A program made the translations under genes and the position numbers. Below are positions 1-10,872 of a stretch of 64,000 nucleotides of DNA, one piece after another (the first letter of the stretch is position 1; every line of letters begins with the position of its first letter). The stretch is from Ampelomyces quisqualis (lineage: Eukaryota; Ascomycota; Dothideomycetes; Pleosporales; Phaeosphaeriaceae), in contig JAGTXZ010000024.1 in NCBI GenBank assembly GCA_018398575.1, forward strand, positions 744,001-808,000, written 5' to 3'. Under the pieces are notes generated by a model, which ran no database searches, was not told the DNA's origin, and saw nothing but the letters and a program-made list of their open reading frames with translations.

Positions 1-2306
1 GTACCTATAAAGCTACGTAGGTTGTTATAGTCTATCTATATTTCTAACTAAACTGCAAGTCTCTTAACATAGTAACGCTAGTACTATACTACTATAATAA
101 TAGTAAGGAGCTCTAGGTTATATATATAGTAGTTTCTTTCTATAGGCAAGAGCTTTCTTAACTTAAAGGCTACAGAGTGCTAGTTTCTATCTAGATAGAG
201 TTAGAAGAAGATACCTACTATCTCTTATATAGAAGTATTAGTTTTTAGCTTAAATAGAAGTAAATAGTTATAGTGCTATAAGACTAGCGTAGTTATAGAC
301 CTATTACATAACTAGCGCTTTACCTTCTCTACTGCGTTAGGCTAGTTAGTAGAACTAGACTTCTTTTCTTAAACTAATCTCTTTAAAAGATTAGTAATAG
401 AGCCTATAATTATAAAGAAGCCTTATATAAAGCGTTAGTAGAAGTTTACAAAGCCTAAGAAAACTTAAATGTTCTTAAAGAATATTAGCGTAGGCTAATT
501 AATAACTGCGCAAACCTGTTCTAGATCTTCTATAATACTATAAAGGCGTATAATAAACTCTAGAAACTTAACTTAGTTAGTAGTAAAAGTAAATTTCTTT
601 AGGTTAACAAAAAGACTATGCTCTCTAAGCTTAGTAAGTACTTTTCTTACCTACTCCTAATAATTCTTTTCTTTTTAAGAGAAGATTAAGATATTATTAA
701 GATAGATAACACAAAAGATATCTAAATCTAAAGCTAAGGCTCTGTTAATATACCTCTAAAACGTAGTAGGTGTGTTAGTTAGCCTAAAAGGTATAACTAT
801 ATATTAAAAGTATCTGTATTGTATGTATAACGCTGTCTTCTACTTGTTACTTTACTAAATTCTAATACGCGTTCTTAAGATTAAGCTTAGTAAACTTTAC
901 TAATATATAGAACTAATTAAGAGTCTTTCTAATTAAGGGTAAAGCTAACCTATTCTTCTTAGTAACTTAGTTAAGGCCTTAATAGTCTATATAAAGACGT
1001 AACGTTCTACAGAGCTTATATTTTCTTAATCTAGCCTAGGCTTTACGCTGTTACTAAGTAGTTACATAGTATACTTAGCTTCTTTAGTAAGAAGTTATAG
1101 AGCAGCCTATATAAAGCAATAGCGTTCTCTTTTAGCGTAATAGTGTAGTTGCTTCTATAGTGCTGTAGTAGTGTATTAGTAGCGCTACTATTTCTAATGT
1201 CTTTAAAGTCTTTAAGCTTAATAGGCTATAATAGGTATTTAGTAGAGAAAGATTATAGGCTGCCTACTAGAACTACGTACACGCTTAGCTTATTATAGAA
1301 AGATTCTATAAAGGTTTTAGCATCTTTAACTCTTATTATATTAGTGTTAAGCTTATAGCGCTACTACTTTAACTTGTAGTTAATAACAATATACCTTTCT
1401 TTTAGGCTTAGTAACCCTAAAATAACAGGTTAAGCTATATTAGCAATTCTGTATAAGATAGTAGTAAAGAACTTAGTAATGCTTTAGTTGTCTTTTATTA
1501 TTAGATAGGCCTAATAAGTGTAGAAGCTAGGTATAGTACTTAAGTTAAGTAGGCAGATAGTTATTAGTGCTACGCTATTAATCTTAGAAAGATTCTTAAG
1601 TAAAGTAACTTTCTTATTAATTGTACTAAGTTCTATACTATAATTAATTAGTATTTGTGTAGGCTACGCAGCGCTATTATTACATAGCATTCTTAGTACT
1701 CTAATATAATTCTTCTATTATAATAGAACTTAGGCTATTAAGAGAGAAAGTCTTCTTAGGCCTTTTTGTTTTTTATTTGTATTGCGTTTAAACTAGTAAC
1801 AGAAGAAAAGCTATTAAGCCTTAATCTACACTCTCTAGCCTAAGAGCCTATTTTGCTGTAAATAGTAGCAGGCGTTAGTTAGCTTTAGACTTAGGTTTAT
1901 AGTACTAGTAACTAGTAATTGCTTCTATTAGTGTACTTCCTTTTTTAGATTCTAGATCTTACCTTACTTCTTAAGTTCTTAGCGCTAGCGCTTTAGCTAC
2001 ACTAAGCATTTACCTAGACTACTTATTATTTCTTTATAAGAGGTGTTTTCCTTTAATAGGTTGGCTAGTAGGCTTAGAAATAGACTCTAATTATTGTTAT
2101 TAAGTAACTAGGCTACTATTCTTTTGCAAGGTAGAGAAATTAAAACTATACAAGGTTTGTATAGTAGTAAAGTTACAAAATAATAATAGTAGTGTAGATA
2201 GAAGTAAGTTAATTTCTATTCTATAACTTTAGTATAGAACTACCCTTTTATAAATACAACTAGACGCGTGTCCTTATAACTAGAATACACTAGGTCTACG
2301 CTAGCG
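1..2306 (-). mobile_element. Gypsy LTR retrotransposon G, 3'-truncated by window edge, RIP-degraded
   Basis: The minus strand reads as a Ty3/Gypsy pol with many TAA/TAG stops. Going down from about 1,000 one finds an RT core with a TRYRYFEY-like stretch, LTNTPTTFQRYINRAL, the catalytic box and an FLGFVNFYQRFI stretch near position 430. RNase H and integrase would lie left of the window. Upstream of RT (about 1,000-2,260) is degraded gag/protease sequence in which I cannot place a zinc knuckle. No LTR was paired. Base composition and stop usage match the other RIPed elements here. The right limit, where a tandem duplication begins, is approximate. Confidence 0.75.
687..704 (-). other. RT catalytic box of element G, Asp-Asp changed to Asn-Asn
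   Basis: The minus strand reads Y-L-N-N-I-L where Gypsy reverse transcriptases have Y-x-D-D. Both Asp codons have become AAT, a G-to-A change in TpG context as expected from RIP. The enzyme would be inactive. Confidence 0.8.
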
Positions 2307-2552
2307 TAGCGCTATTAAGACGCTAGGGCAGCTATGCGCGTTTTATGCGTATAGAAGCTAGAGTAGCGTTGTAGTAGCGCAGGCGCATTACTGCGCGGCT
2401 AACAGCTCTACGCCGTAACATCCTTACAGTAGCACTATTTAGACGCTAAGGCAGCTATATACATTCTACGCGTATAAGAGCTAAAGTAGTGTTATAGTAG
2501 CGCAGGCGCATTACTGCGCAGCTAATAGTTCTGCGCTGTAACATCCTTACAG
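2307..2552. repeat. 123-bp tandem duplication (two copies)
   Basis: Copy 1 is 2,307-2,429 and copy 2 is 2,430-2,552. Both run from TAGCRCTATT to TAACATCCTTACAG and differ mainly by transitions. They contain several GCGC-rich pieces unusual for the surrounding AT-rich DNA. On the minus strand each copy begins TGTAAGGATGTTAC, which could be a Gypsy LTR start, so this may be the duplicated edge of element G's 5' LTR; no partner LTR was found to prove it. Confidence 0.75.
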
Positions 2553-2557
2553 AAATA

Positions 2558-2575
2558 CAAGAGGCTAACCTCTTG
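2558..2575. repeat. Short perfect inverted repeat (hairpin)
   Basis: The arms CAAGAGG and CCTCTTG are separated by CTAA. It lies just outside the tandem duplication. It could be a terminator-like hairpin or an insertion scar; function unknown. Confidence 0.5.
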
Positions 2576-2656
2576 TAGCTAAAGAAGTTGTGTATGTGTC
2601 TTCTATACCTCTATATCTAAAATGCCTTCTAAGTAGCTAGGCCTATATTGTTCTAA

Positions 2657-3412
2657 TTACTCGCAATAACACATTACATCTGGACTGTTGACGTCGAGTT
2701 TACCAATTTTGGTGAATCCTGCCCCGTCGCATGGTCAATCTGCGTTCGACAATTGGCTGACAACGAAGTTATAGTCAACTGCACTATTGACTACATATCA
2801 AAGACATTTGATGAGCTTATAGCTCTTGTATGCCGTTATCAGGGTAACCAAGACTACGTTATGCCAGACGCTGCTCAGAACTCGTACGTTTTAATCCATG
2901 GAACGGTACACGCGAACTAACCTAACAATTAGAGCTTCGTCTACCTTCAGTCGCATATACGGTAACAGTCGAGCGAAGACCACTGGTTTCTCGCTCTCTA
3001 TGATTAAAGAGGCTCTTATAGACCATGGATTCGACTGCAAGACTCATGTCATACTTGGGTATGGATCAAGTTTACCAGAATCAAAGGTAATACTACTCCT
3101 TTCTCAAGTAATGCATGTATATTAACTCTACTATAGGTTATGCGCAAAGTCTTCCTTGGTGACGACCGCTTCATAACCCAGGTCGCATCTGGAGAAAGCC
3201 TTGTGGATCAAGGCTTCACAGGTATCAAACTCAACCCAATTGATATACAGCAGATTGTCTCAAGGAGTCTTATCAACAAGCCACATACTGGTAGCTTGTC
3301 AGATGTGTACAAGGCTCTGTTTGGTGGCCGAGTGGACGTAAAGATGCATTTCGCCGACAATAATACCTTGATCTTGAACGACGTGATTAGTATCTGTATC
3401 GGTATGGATTGA
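2657..3412 (+). pseudogene. DEDD-family (DnaQ-like) 3'-5' exonuclease fragment, 5'-truncated, frameshifted
   Basis: A GC-normal coding island. The first segment (open from 2,657 to TAA 2,918-2,920) has a D-V-E motif (Asp 2,690, Glu 2,696) followed by a FTNFGES...PVAWSICVRQ stretch, as in exonuclease motif I. The frame then shifts; a second segment from about 2,898 joins, across a 50-bp intron, to a last exon ending at TGA 3,410-3,412. The last exon has SLSDVYKALFGGRVDVKMHF, resembling the region around exonuclease motif III (H-x5-D). The acidic positions expected in motifs II and III read AAC (2,919) and AAT (3,362), both explainable as GAY-to-AAY changes after T. No start codon is visible: the 5' end joins RIPed repeat DNA. 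Family assignment is from motif spacing only. Confidence 0.5.
3087..3136 (+). other. Spliceosomal intron in the exonuclease pseudogene
   Basis: A 50-bp GTAATA...CTATAG segment. Removing it joins two coding segments in the same phase (…ESK before, VMRKVF… after). The size is typical of filamentous ascomycetes. Confidence 0.75.
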
Positions 3413-3467
3413 CGTTAGGACTCTGAACATTTCCACTTTATATTCAACTGGGGACTGATAATATTAC

Positions 3468-4029
3468 ATGTACATATATCAGTCAAGTGCACGTTTAGAC
3501 ACAGAGCGAGGGGTCGCAATGCACGACTTTAAATACAAAACTAATAGTAGTACACTCATCCGCGACCCCGACGCTGCCCTCACAGACCAACCCCCTGCCC
3601 CCAGCCCTAACAAAGCGCTCTCTTTCGCAGCGCCCACAAACTCAATTTCTTGGTACGCACCGTTAACACCGTCCAGTTCGCCTTGGCGAGGCGAGCAAGA
3701 ACAGCGGGAACGGCGAAGACGGCGAAGACGACGAGGACGGCGAGGACAGCGAGGACGGCGAGGACGGCGAGGAGGACGGCGAGGACGGCGAGGACGGCGA
3801 GGACGGCGAGGACGGCGAGGACGGCGAGGACGGCGAGGACGGCGAGGACGGCGAGGACGGCGAGGACGGCGAGGACAGCGAGGACGGCGAGGACGGCGGG
3901 GACGGCGAGATGTATTCGACAGCGTCGAAACAAGGCAAGGCAGCGACAGAAACAGAAATCAGGACAGTGAGACGAACGCTGGAGCAATATGCAAGTGAAA
4001 AGGTTGATCGCGTAGAGAGAAACAAGTGA
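3468..4029 (+). CDS. Uncertain GC-rich coding region around a minisatellite
   Basis: All three forward frames stay open through the 9-bp repeat, so the true frame cannot be read from openness. Frame A (3,468-3,998, ATG start) has a Pro/Ser-rich N-terminal half, then an Arg/Gly repeat. Frame B gives Gly-Glu-Asp repeats and continues after the tract into a Glu/Arg-rich, helix-prone tail ending at TGA 4,027-4,029 (KVDRVERNK end), but has a TAA just upstream of the tract and would need an intron. Frame C gives Thr-Ala-Arg repeats. An acidic linker plus coiled-coil tail (frame B) is the most protein-like downstream; frame A is the most protein-like upstream. I recognise no family. Confidence 0.3.
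3711..3909. repeat. 9-bp GC-rich minisatellite, unit GAGGACGGC
   Basis: About 22 units, nearly perfect between 3,733 and 3,895, with occasional AGC for GGC and one in-frame extra GAG. The unit length is a multiple of three, so length changes would not shift a reading frame. There is no sign of RIP (CpA is scarce in the unit itself). Confidence 0.95.
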
Positions 4030-4739
4030 TATCACGTCGATACAAAGCTACAAAAGTGACGCAATTGTATATACTCGCCTTCACCTCTGTTCGCTCTCAT
4101 AAGTCATCCTGGAACGCGGTTATCCTACCGCTCAAGGGCGTTACCTAAGTCACACTTATAAAGTAAAGCTAGAAAAATGCAATATGTTTAGTACTATATA
4201 GCATAATATAAAAAAGCAGTACTTGCTATAGTGCACAGCACTACTAGTATGTGTATATCTAGACGCAAATGTAGATAGCAGTGTTATTTAAATCTCTCTT
4301 ACTTTACCTAGATACATATATTATTTTTTATATTTTCTCTTACCTATATCTAAACGTAATTACGTAAAGATAGCTGTAATATTAAAGCTTTCTTACTGCT
4401 AATTATACTAACATTTTCTGTTTACTTTCTCTTACTTACGTTCTTAGAGGCTTGCGTAACTACTACAAACTTTTAACACTAACTATAGCATTGTTATACT
4501 TAATATAATACTATTGTAACAAATAACATATAGACTACTTAACTATTTCTTAGTTTTATTTACTTATTGCAACTAAAGCACAAATAAACAAGAATATAGA
4601 TAAATATATACTTACACAAATATTAACTTATCTAATTAACAATACGTTAGCAATTAGGTCGCGCGCTAGAATATGTAGCTCTAACCTACTTTTATTAGTT
4701 CTAATTCTATTACTCTATACAATAACATTTAAATATTTC
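4030..4739. other. End of GC-normal island and AT-rich spacer, no gene seen
   Basis: Base composition is normal to about 4,160, then abruptly AT-rich with RIP-like composition. I see no open frame, repeat pair or RNA gene. The AT-rich part may be the 5' flank of gene F. Confidence 0.5.
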
Positions 4740-4993
4740 TAACAGCATATACTTCTAATACTTAAAAAGTAGAGCTGTTTATATATACTAAACTAAGAAG
4801 CCTTACTAGACTATAAGTTCTTCTATACAGTAAAGCCAAAAGAGATTTAGACTCTTCTTACTAATTTCTAGGCTATAGTAAAACATTAATTCCGCAATAT
4901 TAATAAGTTAGACTAAAAACTTTGTATACTTAACTACAACACTAGTTAAATCCTATCTGTCTGTTTTACAAAGGATGTTACTGCTCTTGTTAT

Positions 4994-5017
4994 AGGACTC
5001 TAAGGATTAGGAAAGAG
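4994..5017 (+). other. Walker A (P-loop) motif in gene F
   Basis: Codons read G-L-stop-G-L-G-K-S; the stop is TAA, most simply a former CAA. It fits GxxGxGKS, and the next residues are LLLNSLL. This is the only recognisable catalytic motif in gene F. Confidence 0.6.
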
Positions 5018-5781
5018 TTTATTATTAAACAGTTTATTATAGTCTAGAGAGCGTATATGTAATATAAAGGCAGGTAGCAAATTAGTAACAACTAGCCTAA
5101 TAATATTACAGTCTAATTAGTTATCTATTAGGAACAAAAATCAACTAAATATAGTTATTTAATTTTAATTAATTAACAACGCAAAGAAAACTATTAGTTG
5201 CTTTGCTAGATATATTAAAGATTACTACGCTAGCGTAGACTACACTATATGCGACTTAAAGTAGGTAAACATTAACAACGCGTTTAAAGACCTAGATAAA
5301 CAGTACACTAAAGCAAAGAACTTTACACACTAACTATTTTCCATCTCTAGCAAAAATAATTTGGTTCCTATTGCCTAGATTGTTGCAAGTAGATACAATA
5401 AGTACGTAACTATCTATACTTTATAGATTACAAAAGCAATCTAAAGTAAAGTTAAAGTATCTTAAATAGCATATGTAAAGTTCGAAAACAAGAGAGCTTT
5501 GCCTATATTCTTACGTTACAAACCTATTATCTCTTATTATCTAGCATATTAAGATATCTATATCTGCGCTAATACTTTAGACAGGGCTTAAGCTAGTAGA
5601 CGTTTTAGGTACGTTCTTTATATTAATAAAAACAATATACTTACTAATTAAATATAGGTTTTAACAACACAAATAAATTAAGAAATAATATTACTTACTA
5701 GATTATTAACAAGGGCTACATTCGCATTATATGCTCGAAAATTAGCCTACTCTTAATAATATACTTAAAACTACTACCTAG

Positions 5782-5823
5782 GTAAACACTGTTAACTACG
5801 TTTTAAACATATTTAATATCTAG
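5782..5823 (+). other. F intron 1 (42 bp, shared-core family)
   Basis: GTAAAC...ATCTAG. Contains GTTTTAAACATATTTAAT, a variant of the core found in the other F introns. Confidence 0.55.
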
Positions 5824-6071
5824 TAGTTTTAATACTACAAGAAATCTATATATTAAAACTAGCTAATAATCTGTTTATATTTTAACAACGCGTTTACTCT
5901 ACACTTCTTATACTAATATTCTAAAGTTAAGCACTATAAATACCTTTTAGACAAGTTAGAAATATATTTCTATAGTAAAGTAAATAAAAACTTGTAGAAT
6001 TAAGTCTAAAAGCTTTATACTAATATAAAGGTAACCTAAGGCAGTAAAGATTCTGCACAGCTAGTAAGAAA

Positions 6072-6115
6072 GTATGTTAAAATATGTTCTAAACACGTTT
6101 AAACTAACTTTAAAG
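6072..6115 (+). other. F intron 2 (44 bp, shared-core family)
   Basis: GTATGT...ACTAAC...AAAG, with a near-perfect branch site. The core reads AATATGTTCTAAACACGTTT followed by AAAC. An alternative GTAAGA donor lies 8 bp upstream (6,064). Confidence 0.65.
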
Positions 6116-7000
6116 CATCTATATATTTATACACAAGCGCTACTCAAATATATACTTATATTCTAATACAAACTACTAACTAGTGTTACAATAATAGAAA
6201 AGAATAGTAGATACTTAAATATGTTTAAAATGTCTTTGTAACGCGTAATAAGAGATTACTAGTAACTCGCTATATTTTATTAGTTGCAATAGATAGAGCT
6301 AGCAGACTAAGTCTACAGAATCTTATTTTATTAGTCTTATTCCTTATAGAATAGATTTAGAACACTTTTTTTATCTCTTTAAACAGAGTTTGCTATAAAA
6401 AAACAAGCCCTGCAACTGTTATTACATTATTAAGCTAATAAGTAGTAAAAGACATAAGTATAGTATATTATCTATTAAAACATAGTTGCAAGACATTTGT
6501 AATATAGTTTACTAGATAAGAATTACTTTTAGAGTACTAGGCGTATACTGTTACTAGCATACAAGGTGCTCTACTATATTATTATACTAGTAGACTTTAG
6601 TCTTATCTTTTATTTTACTATAATTATGTATAAAATACATCTATATATACTACTACTACTGTTCCTGCTAAGAAACAGTAATATTAAGGCTCTAGAGAAT
6701 ATTATGCGTTTTATGCTTACACTAAGTACTATAAGATATAAGTATTAATTAGAAACGCGTTTTAACTATGTTTTAAACGTATTGTTATAATAGACAGTAG
6801 CCTTTTTTAACTCTACTTAGCTTAAAGTATATCTTTAACTAAAGGGCTTTTAGTTAGTAAAGAATATGTATATAGTATTTGCTAATAAAGACTAAATTTT
6901 AAGTATAATTTAGTGTAAAAAGCTGTTACGCTTTCTGTATAGTAGAGGCATTAAGAAAGTAATTTCTAAGTAGAGAATATACTATTAGACTCTTAAAATA

Positions 7001-7045
7001 GTAAGAATATAGTCTAAACATGTTTTAAACAAGTTTAACTTCTAG
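7001..7045 (+). other. F intron 3 (45 bp, shared-core family)
   Basis: GTAAGA...TTCTAG. The core reads AAACATGTTTTAAACAAGTT. Flanking exons are protein-like. Confidence 0.65.
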
Positions 7046-7467
7046 TAAGCTTATATCTAATAGATCTTATCTAGTATTAAAGGTAACGGTATTATCTACT
7101 TCTATAACAAGTAAGTAGAAATCCTATTTACGCAAAAGATATTTTAGATAGACATATTATACAAGCGCTTTAGACAGAAATAAAAAGAGATTCTTATTAC
7201 TGCCTTTAATTAAGCGCAAAATTAATATAGGCTCTTAAACTATATTTTAAATACAAACCAACTATATTCTAGTATACACTCTAAGCTAACTTATTACTAA
7301 CGTTAAGTTACTTACTATGTGTAAAGTAGCTGTTACAGCCTATTTTAGGCTTATAGAAGAGTATAGTAGCTATAGTAAACCTGTTTAAAATAAGGTTAAG
7401 TAGCTTTATATATATAGAGAGGAGTTTATTAAAGTAACTCTTAATATAGAAAGTAGCTAGATAACAG

Positions 7468-7515
7468 GTAAGTGTAACTTAAATATGCTTAAAACACCTT
7501 ACTTACTTATTTTAG
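7468..7515 (+). other. F intron 4 (48 bp, shared-core family)
   Basis: GTAAGT...TTTTAG. The core reads AAATATGCTTAAAACACC. Confidence 0.65.
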
Positions 7516-7734
7516 GCCTTAGTATATATTTTAGTAGTATTAACCTAGAGAAGAAGAATTAGAGGTAGTAGCTTTAGTTGTATGTTTACTTCTATATTAT
7601 ATATTTTATACAGAGTATTAATAATACTATACAAGAAAAAGACTATAATAATAAATTCTCTTAAAGAAAGATAAAAGCTTTTATGCACGCAACCTTAGAG
7701 GCTTAGTATTACAGGATTACAGATAACCTAATTA

Positions 7735-7783
7735 GTAAGTATAGAAACATGTTTAAAATATATTTAAACTATATCTAAATAAG
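7735..7783 (+). other. F intron 5 (49 bp, shared-core family)
   Basis: Perfect GTAAGT donor, AAG acceptor. The core reads AAACATGTTTAAAATATATT followed by TAAAC. Confidence 0.6.
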
Positions 7784-7988
7784 CGCTTATATAGCATAGT
7801 ATATAAAGTTCTTTTAAAAGCTTAAAACTAAGTAAAGTAAAAAAAGAATCTTATAATTACTACTAGTATAGCCTTGTATTGCAGTCTAATAGCTAAAGAT
7901 ATTTAGAATAGGCTTAAAAGTTATACTAATACAGCTAAGCAGGCTAGGATAAAGGGCTATAGAACTAGTATTTACCTCTCTCTTATAG

Positions 7989-8411
7989 TGTTACAAGCTA
8001 GCTTTTAGGCACTAATAAGATGCTAACAGTTAGTATTCTCTTTAGCATAGCATAACCTATAGTTAATGCGTAACTAGTTACAATACTATAGTTACGTAAC
8101 TACTAACCTTTAGTATTGTAAGTAACTCTTGTTATATATAATAGGCTTACGTAAGTAGTTATTAGCACAGTTAGTAGAGCTTACGCAGCTTATAGCTAGT
8201 AGAGTAAGTAACTATAAGATATCTTTGTATATAAATTAGAATAATATACTCTTATAGCTTATTATCTTTAACTTTATATTATATGTTACCTTTGTACCTT
8301 TTAAATTATCTCTTGTTACCTCTTTTTAGAAAGCTCTAGCCTTTACTATTTTAAGTAACAGTCTGTTACTATATTATTTATCTGCAAAAACTAACTTAAA
8401 TTCTCTTAACA
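7989..8411 (+). mobile_element. Solo LTR related to Gypsy D, inside gene F
   Basis: Starts TGTTACAAGCTAG and ends TCTTAACA, like the D2 LTR (TGTTACAACC...CTTAACA), with a strongly similar interior: TTTTTAGAAAGCT, TAGCCTTTACT and ATCTGCAAAAACTAACTT occur in the same order. Length is 423 bp against 430 and 458 in D2 and D1. A clean 5-bp target duplication is not visible (TATAG before, ATAGC after). It is more diverged from D1 and D2 than they are from each other. Confidence 0.7.
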
Positions 8412-8468
8412 ATAGCTACCTAATTATTAGCTACTTAATAGGTTTTAATATATAGATAGTATTATAAA

Positions 8469-8514
8469 GTATGAAATATGTTCTAAATGAATTTAGGTTA
8501 TGTTTTACTAATAG
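8469..8514 (+). other. F intron 6 (46 bp, shared-core family)
   Basis: GTATGA...TTTTACTAATAG, with a branch site next to the acceptor. The core reads AAATATGTTCTAAATGAATT. Confidence 0.65.
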
Positions 8515-8678
8515 TCTGCAGTGTAGCACAAATAGATTTGTAAGAAGTAAAGAAGTAGTAGGCACAAGACGTATTTAGTATTAGACTAAGCTATTAGAGA
8601 GAATAGTTATAGAGTAAGAGAATAGCTCTTAGTTATAAAAAAGAAAAGAAGATTAGTACACACCCTATGTGTTAGCAG

Positions 8679-8719
8679 GTAAGACACGTTCTAACTATAT
8701 TTAGAACGCAAACAACTAG
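8679..8719 (+). other. F intron 7 (41 bp, shared-core family)
   Basis: GTAAGA...AACTAG. Contains ACGTTCTAACTATATTTAGA, a diverged core. Confidence 0.6.
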
Positions 8720-10461
8720 AGTTAGCCTAAGAGGTTATATTAACATTAGATAGAGAGAACAATAACAACCTTCTAAGCTTAAGTATTAAGCTTCTAAAGT
8801 AAAGCAAACTACGTAAAGCTTTTAAGGCCTATAGAGTATTAACTTCTTACAGTTAAAGTATAAGAGTATAGTTATTCTTTCTACTCTATTCTATAAGTAA
8901 AAAGTTTATTTTTAAACTTAGCTTAAATATAGTTAAAACGTGTTTCTAACGTATTTAAGTACACCTATAATACTAAGTCTCTAGTAGCTTGCTATAACGT
9001 TAAACTAGTTAAATTAGCTATTATAAGATAAACTTAACCTCTACAAAGAAATATTTAAGTTAGAGAAAGTAAAGTAAAAGTTGTAGAAGGAGAAGTATGT
9101 ATAGAAAGCATTATTAAGTTGAACGTAGTAACAGAACGTAGTAGAAATATATTGCAACTATAGTTTTAGTAGTTAAATATGTTTATACTTAATTAAGGAT
9201 AGTTAGTGCTAAGTAAATAGAGATAAAAGATTTTACTTTCTAGCTTTTCTTGTGCGCTTCTTTCTTCTCTACAATACTACTACTAAAACACGTTTAAACT
9301 ATAATACAACTCTGTTTTACTACTATCTTATATTATACTATAATTAATAAGTAGCTTCTTAAGATAGTAGAACCTCTATAACTAATTAAAACACAATTAA
9401 AACATCTTTAGATAACGTATTAAGACTACGCTGCGTTGCAGAAACTACTTTATTCTGCGCTAGTATTTTTAGTAGACTTAACTAATCTAGCTAAAAGCTT
9501 TATTATGTATACTAGTAAGCTACTTTGTTGCGCGTATATAATTCTAGACAAGAAGGCTCTCTTCTGCAACGTAAGCACTTTACTACTCTAAATATACTTA
9601 GAAGAAATTTTTTGAATACAGGCAATCTAATTATAAATATTAAGTAGTACTATCTAGTGTATCTAGTTTTTGCTACCTATAATAAACTTTTAAGTTAGAA
9701 AAGAAATACAAAAGCGCTTAAGTTTTATATTAGTCTTATAACTTTATCTAAGTAAGAGAATACGCTGCAAATACACTTAGATTATATTCTAGTAGAGAAA
9801 TACAAATACTTTGTTAACTCTATACTTTACAACAAATATAAAAAGAAATATAAAAAGCTAGCTAATTCTATACTAAAGGAGAATAAACAGCCTCTAGAAG
9901 CAACTATACTAGAGAATCTAGAACCTAACTTAGCTTCTGTTTAAGAATATAATCCAAGTGCACTCTAACTAAATACTAAATACTAATACAACTACGCAAA
10001 TTCTAATACGTACTTACTCTACTTAAAAGCAAATACAAGTAGAGTAAGAGAGATAATATATAGCTACACTAAAATATGTTTTAAATAAGTAGTATACAAA
10101 TAGTAGCACTTTAAAGAGGTAGGTCTTAAAAGTTAGAAAAATATCTAAGCAGCTAGACCTAATAGTAGTGCTACTATACTAGGCTAATAACCTAATAAAA
10201 AGATAGATAAGAGGTAGAGTATATACAATAAAATCTGTTTTAAGTATCTACTAATTGTATTTAGCTTAACTTTATAAAGTATTATAAATTTAAAGGTAGA
10301 TTAAAATTCTTACTTATAGCGTTTGCCTATTGCGTAGTAGTACTATTTGTAAGCTTTATACAGCGTGTAAAAGTAGAAAATACTTAAAATTTATATAGTA
10401 ACATAGTTTATAGTTCTATTACGCAAATACACAAATCTATATAAAAAACATTTATTCTTAG

Positions 10462-10509
10462 GTAGCTAAGCTATAGATTGTGTTCTAAACATATTTAAAA
10501 CCTATTTAG
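10462..10509 (+). other. F intron 8 (48 bp, shared-core family)
   Basis: GTAGCT...TATTTAG. The core reads TGTTCTAAACATATTTAAAA. Confidence 0.55.
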
Positions 10510-10591
10510 CTAAAACTTTATCTAGCTTTTACTCTAAAGAAAGAACTATCTACTAGTATACAAGTCTTTCTCTAAGTTAGCGCTATCTACA

Positions 10592-10642
10592 GTAAAGCTA
10601 CAGGCTAAAATATGTTAGAAACATACTTTAAAATCGTTATAG
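10592..10642 (+). other. F intron 9 (51 bp, shared-core family)
   Basis: GTAAAG...GTTATAG. The core reads AAATATGTTAGAAACATACT. Confidence 0.5.
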
Positions 10643-10872
10643 AAGAAGTAGAAAACTTACTATTATAGTTTTTAATGCAGTAGTTAGTATAAGAAACCTT
10701 CTTACTTAGAAAGTAGTCTAGCTTATTTATCTTACTTATATAAAGCTTAAATATATTAAAAATATATTTAAACTATGTTTAATAACACGTTTTAAAATAT
10801 ATTAAAAATATGTTTAGAATATATTTTACTTGTCTTTAGCACTAGCTAGTAAAGTAAAAGATTAGCGCTATC

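Larger units (their letters stand above)
4740..10850 (+). pseudogene. Gene F: RIP-degraded multi-intron gene region, P-loop near its start
   Basis: The plus strand can be read as exons closed only by TAA/TAG, interrupted by at least nine 41-51-bp GT...AG introns that share a core sequence (listed separately). Near the start, 4,994-5,017 reads G-L-stop-G-L-G-K-S followed by LLLNSLL, a Walker A/P-loop with a GKSxLLNSLL context as in dynamin-like and SLIP-GC-type GTPases. Two TAA/TAG stops in the stretch sit at likely Gln codons. Downstream exons (for example 7,046-7,226 and 9,430-9,950) are protein-like but I recognise no domain. It may be one very large gene or several adjacent genes. It is interrupted by a D-type solo LTR (7,989-8,411) and ends near the B2 LTR. 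Heavy RIP implies it was multicopy. The GTPase assignment is weak. Confidence 0.45.

Noticed and set aside
3607..4035. Minus-strand frames through the minisatellite (Leu-Ala-Val and Pro-Ser-Ser repeats)
   Set aside because: Exist only because the 9-bp unit has no stop on either strand; the flanks are not protein-like.
4090..4150. Possible tRNA gene on either strand
   Set aside because: The stretch has GC-normal composition but no cloverleaf arms, A/B box pair or anticodon loop that I can fold.
6566..6748. Open frame of 60 codons in gene F
   Set aside because: Low-complexity Leu/Ile/Tyr reading of RIPed AT-rich DNA; no domain and not aligned with the exon-intron pattern.
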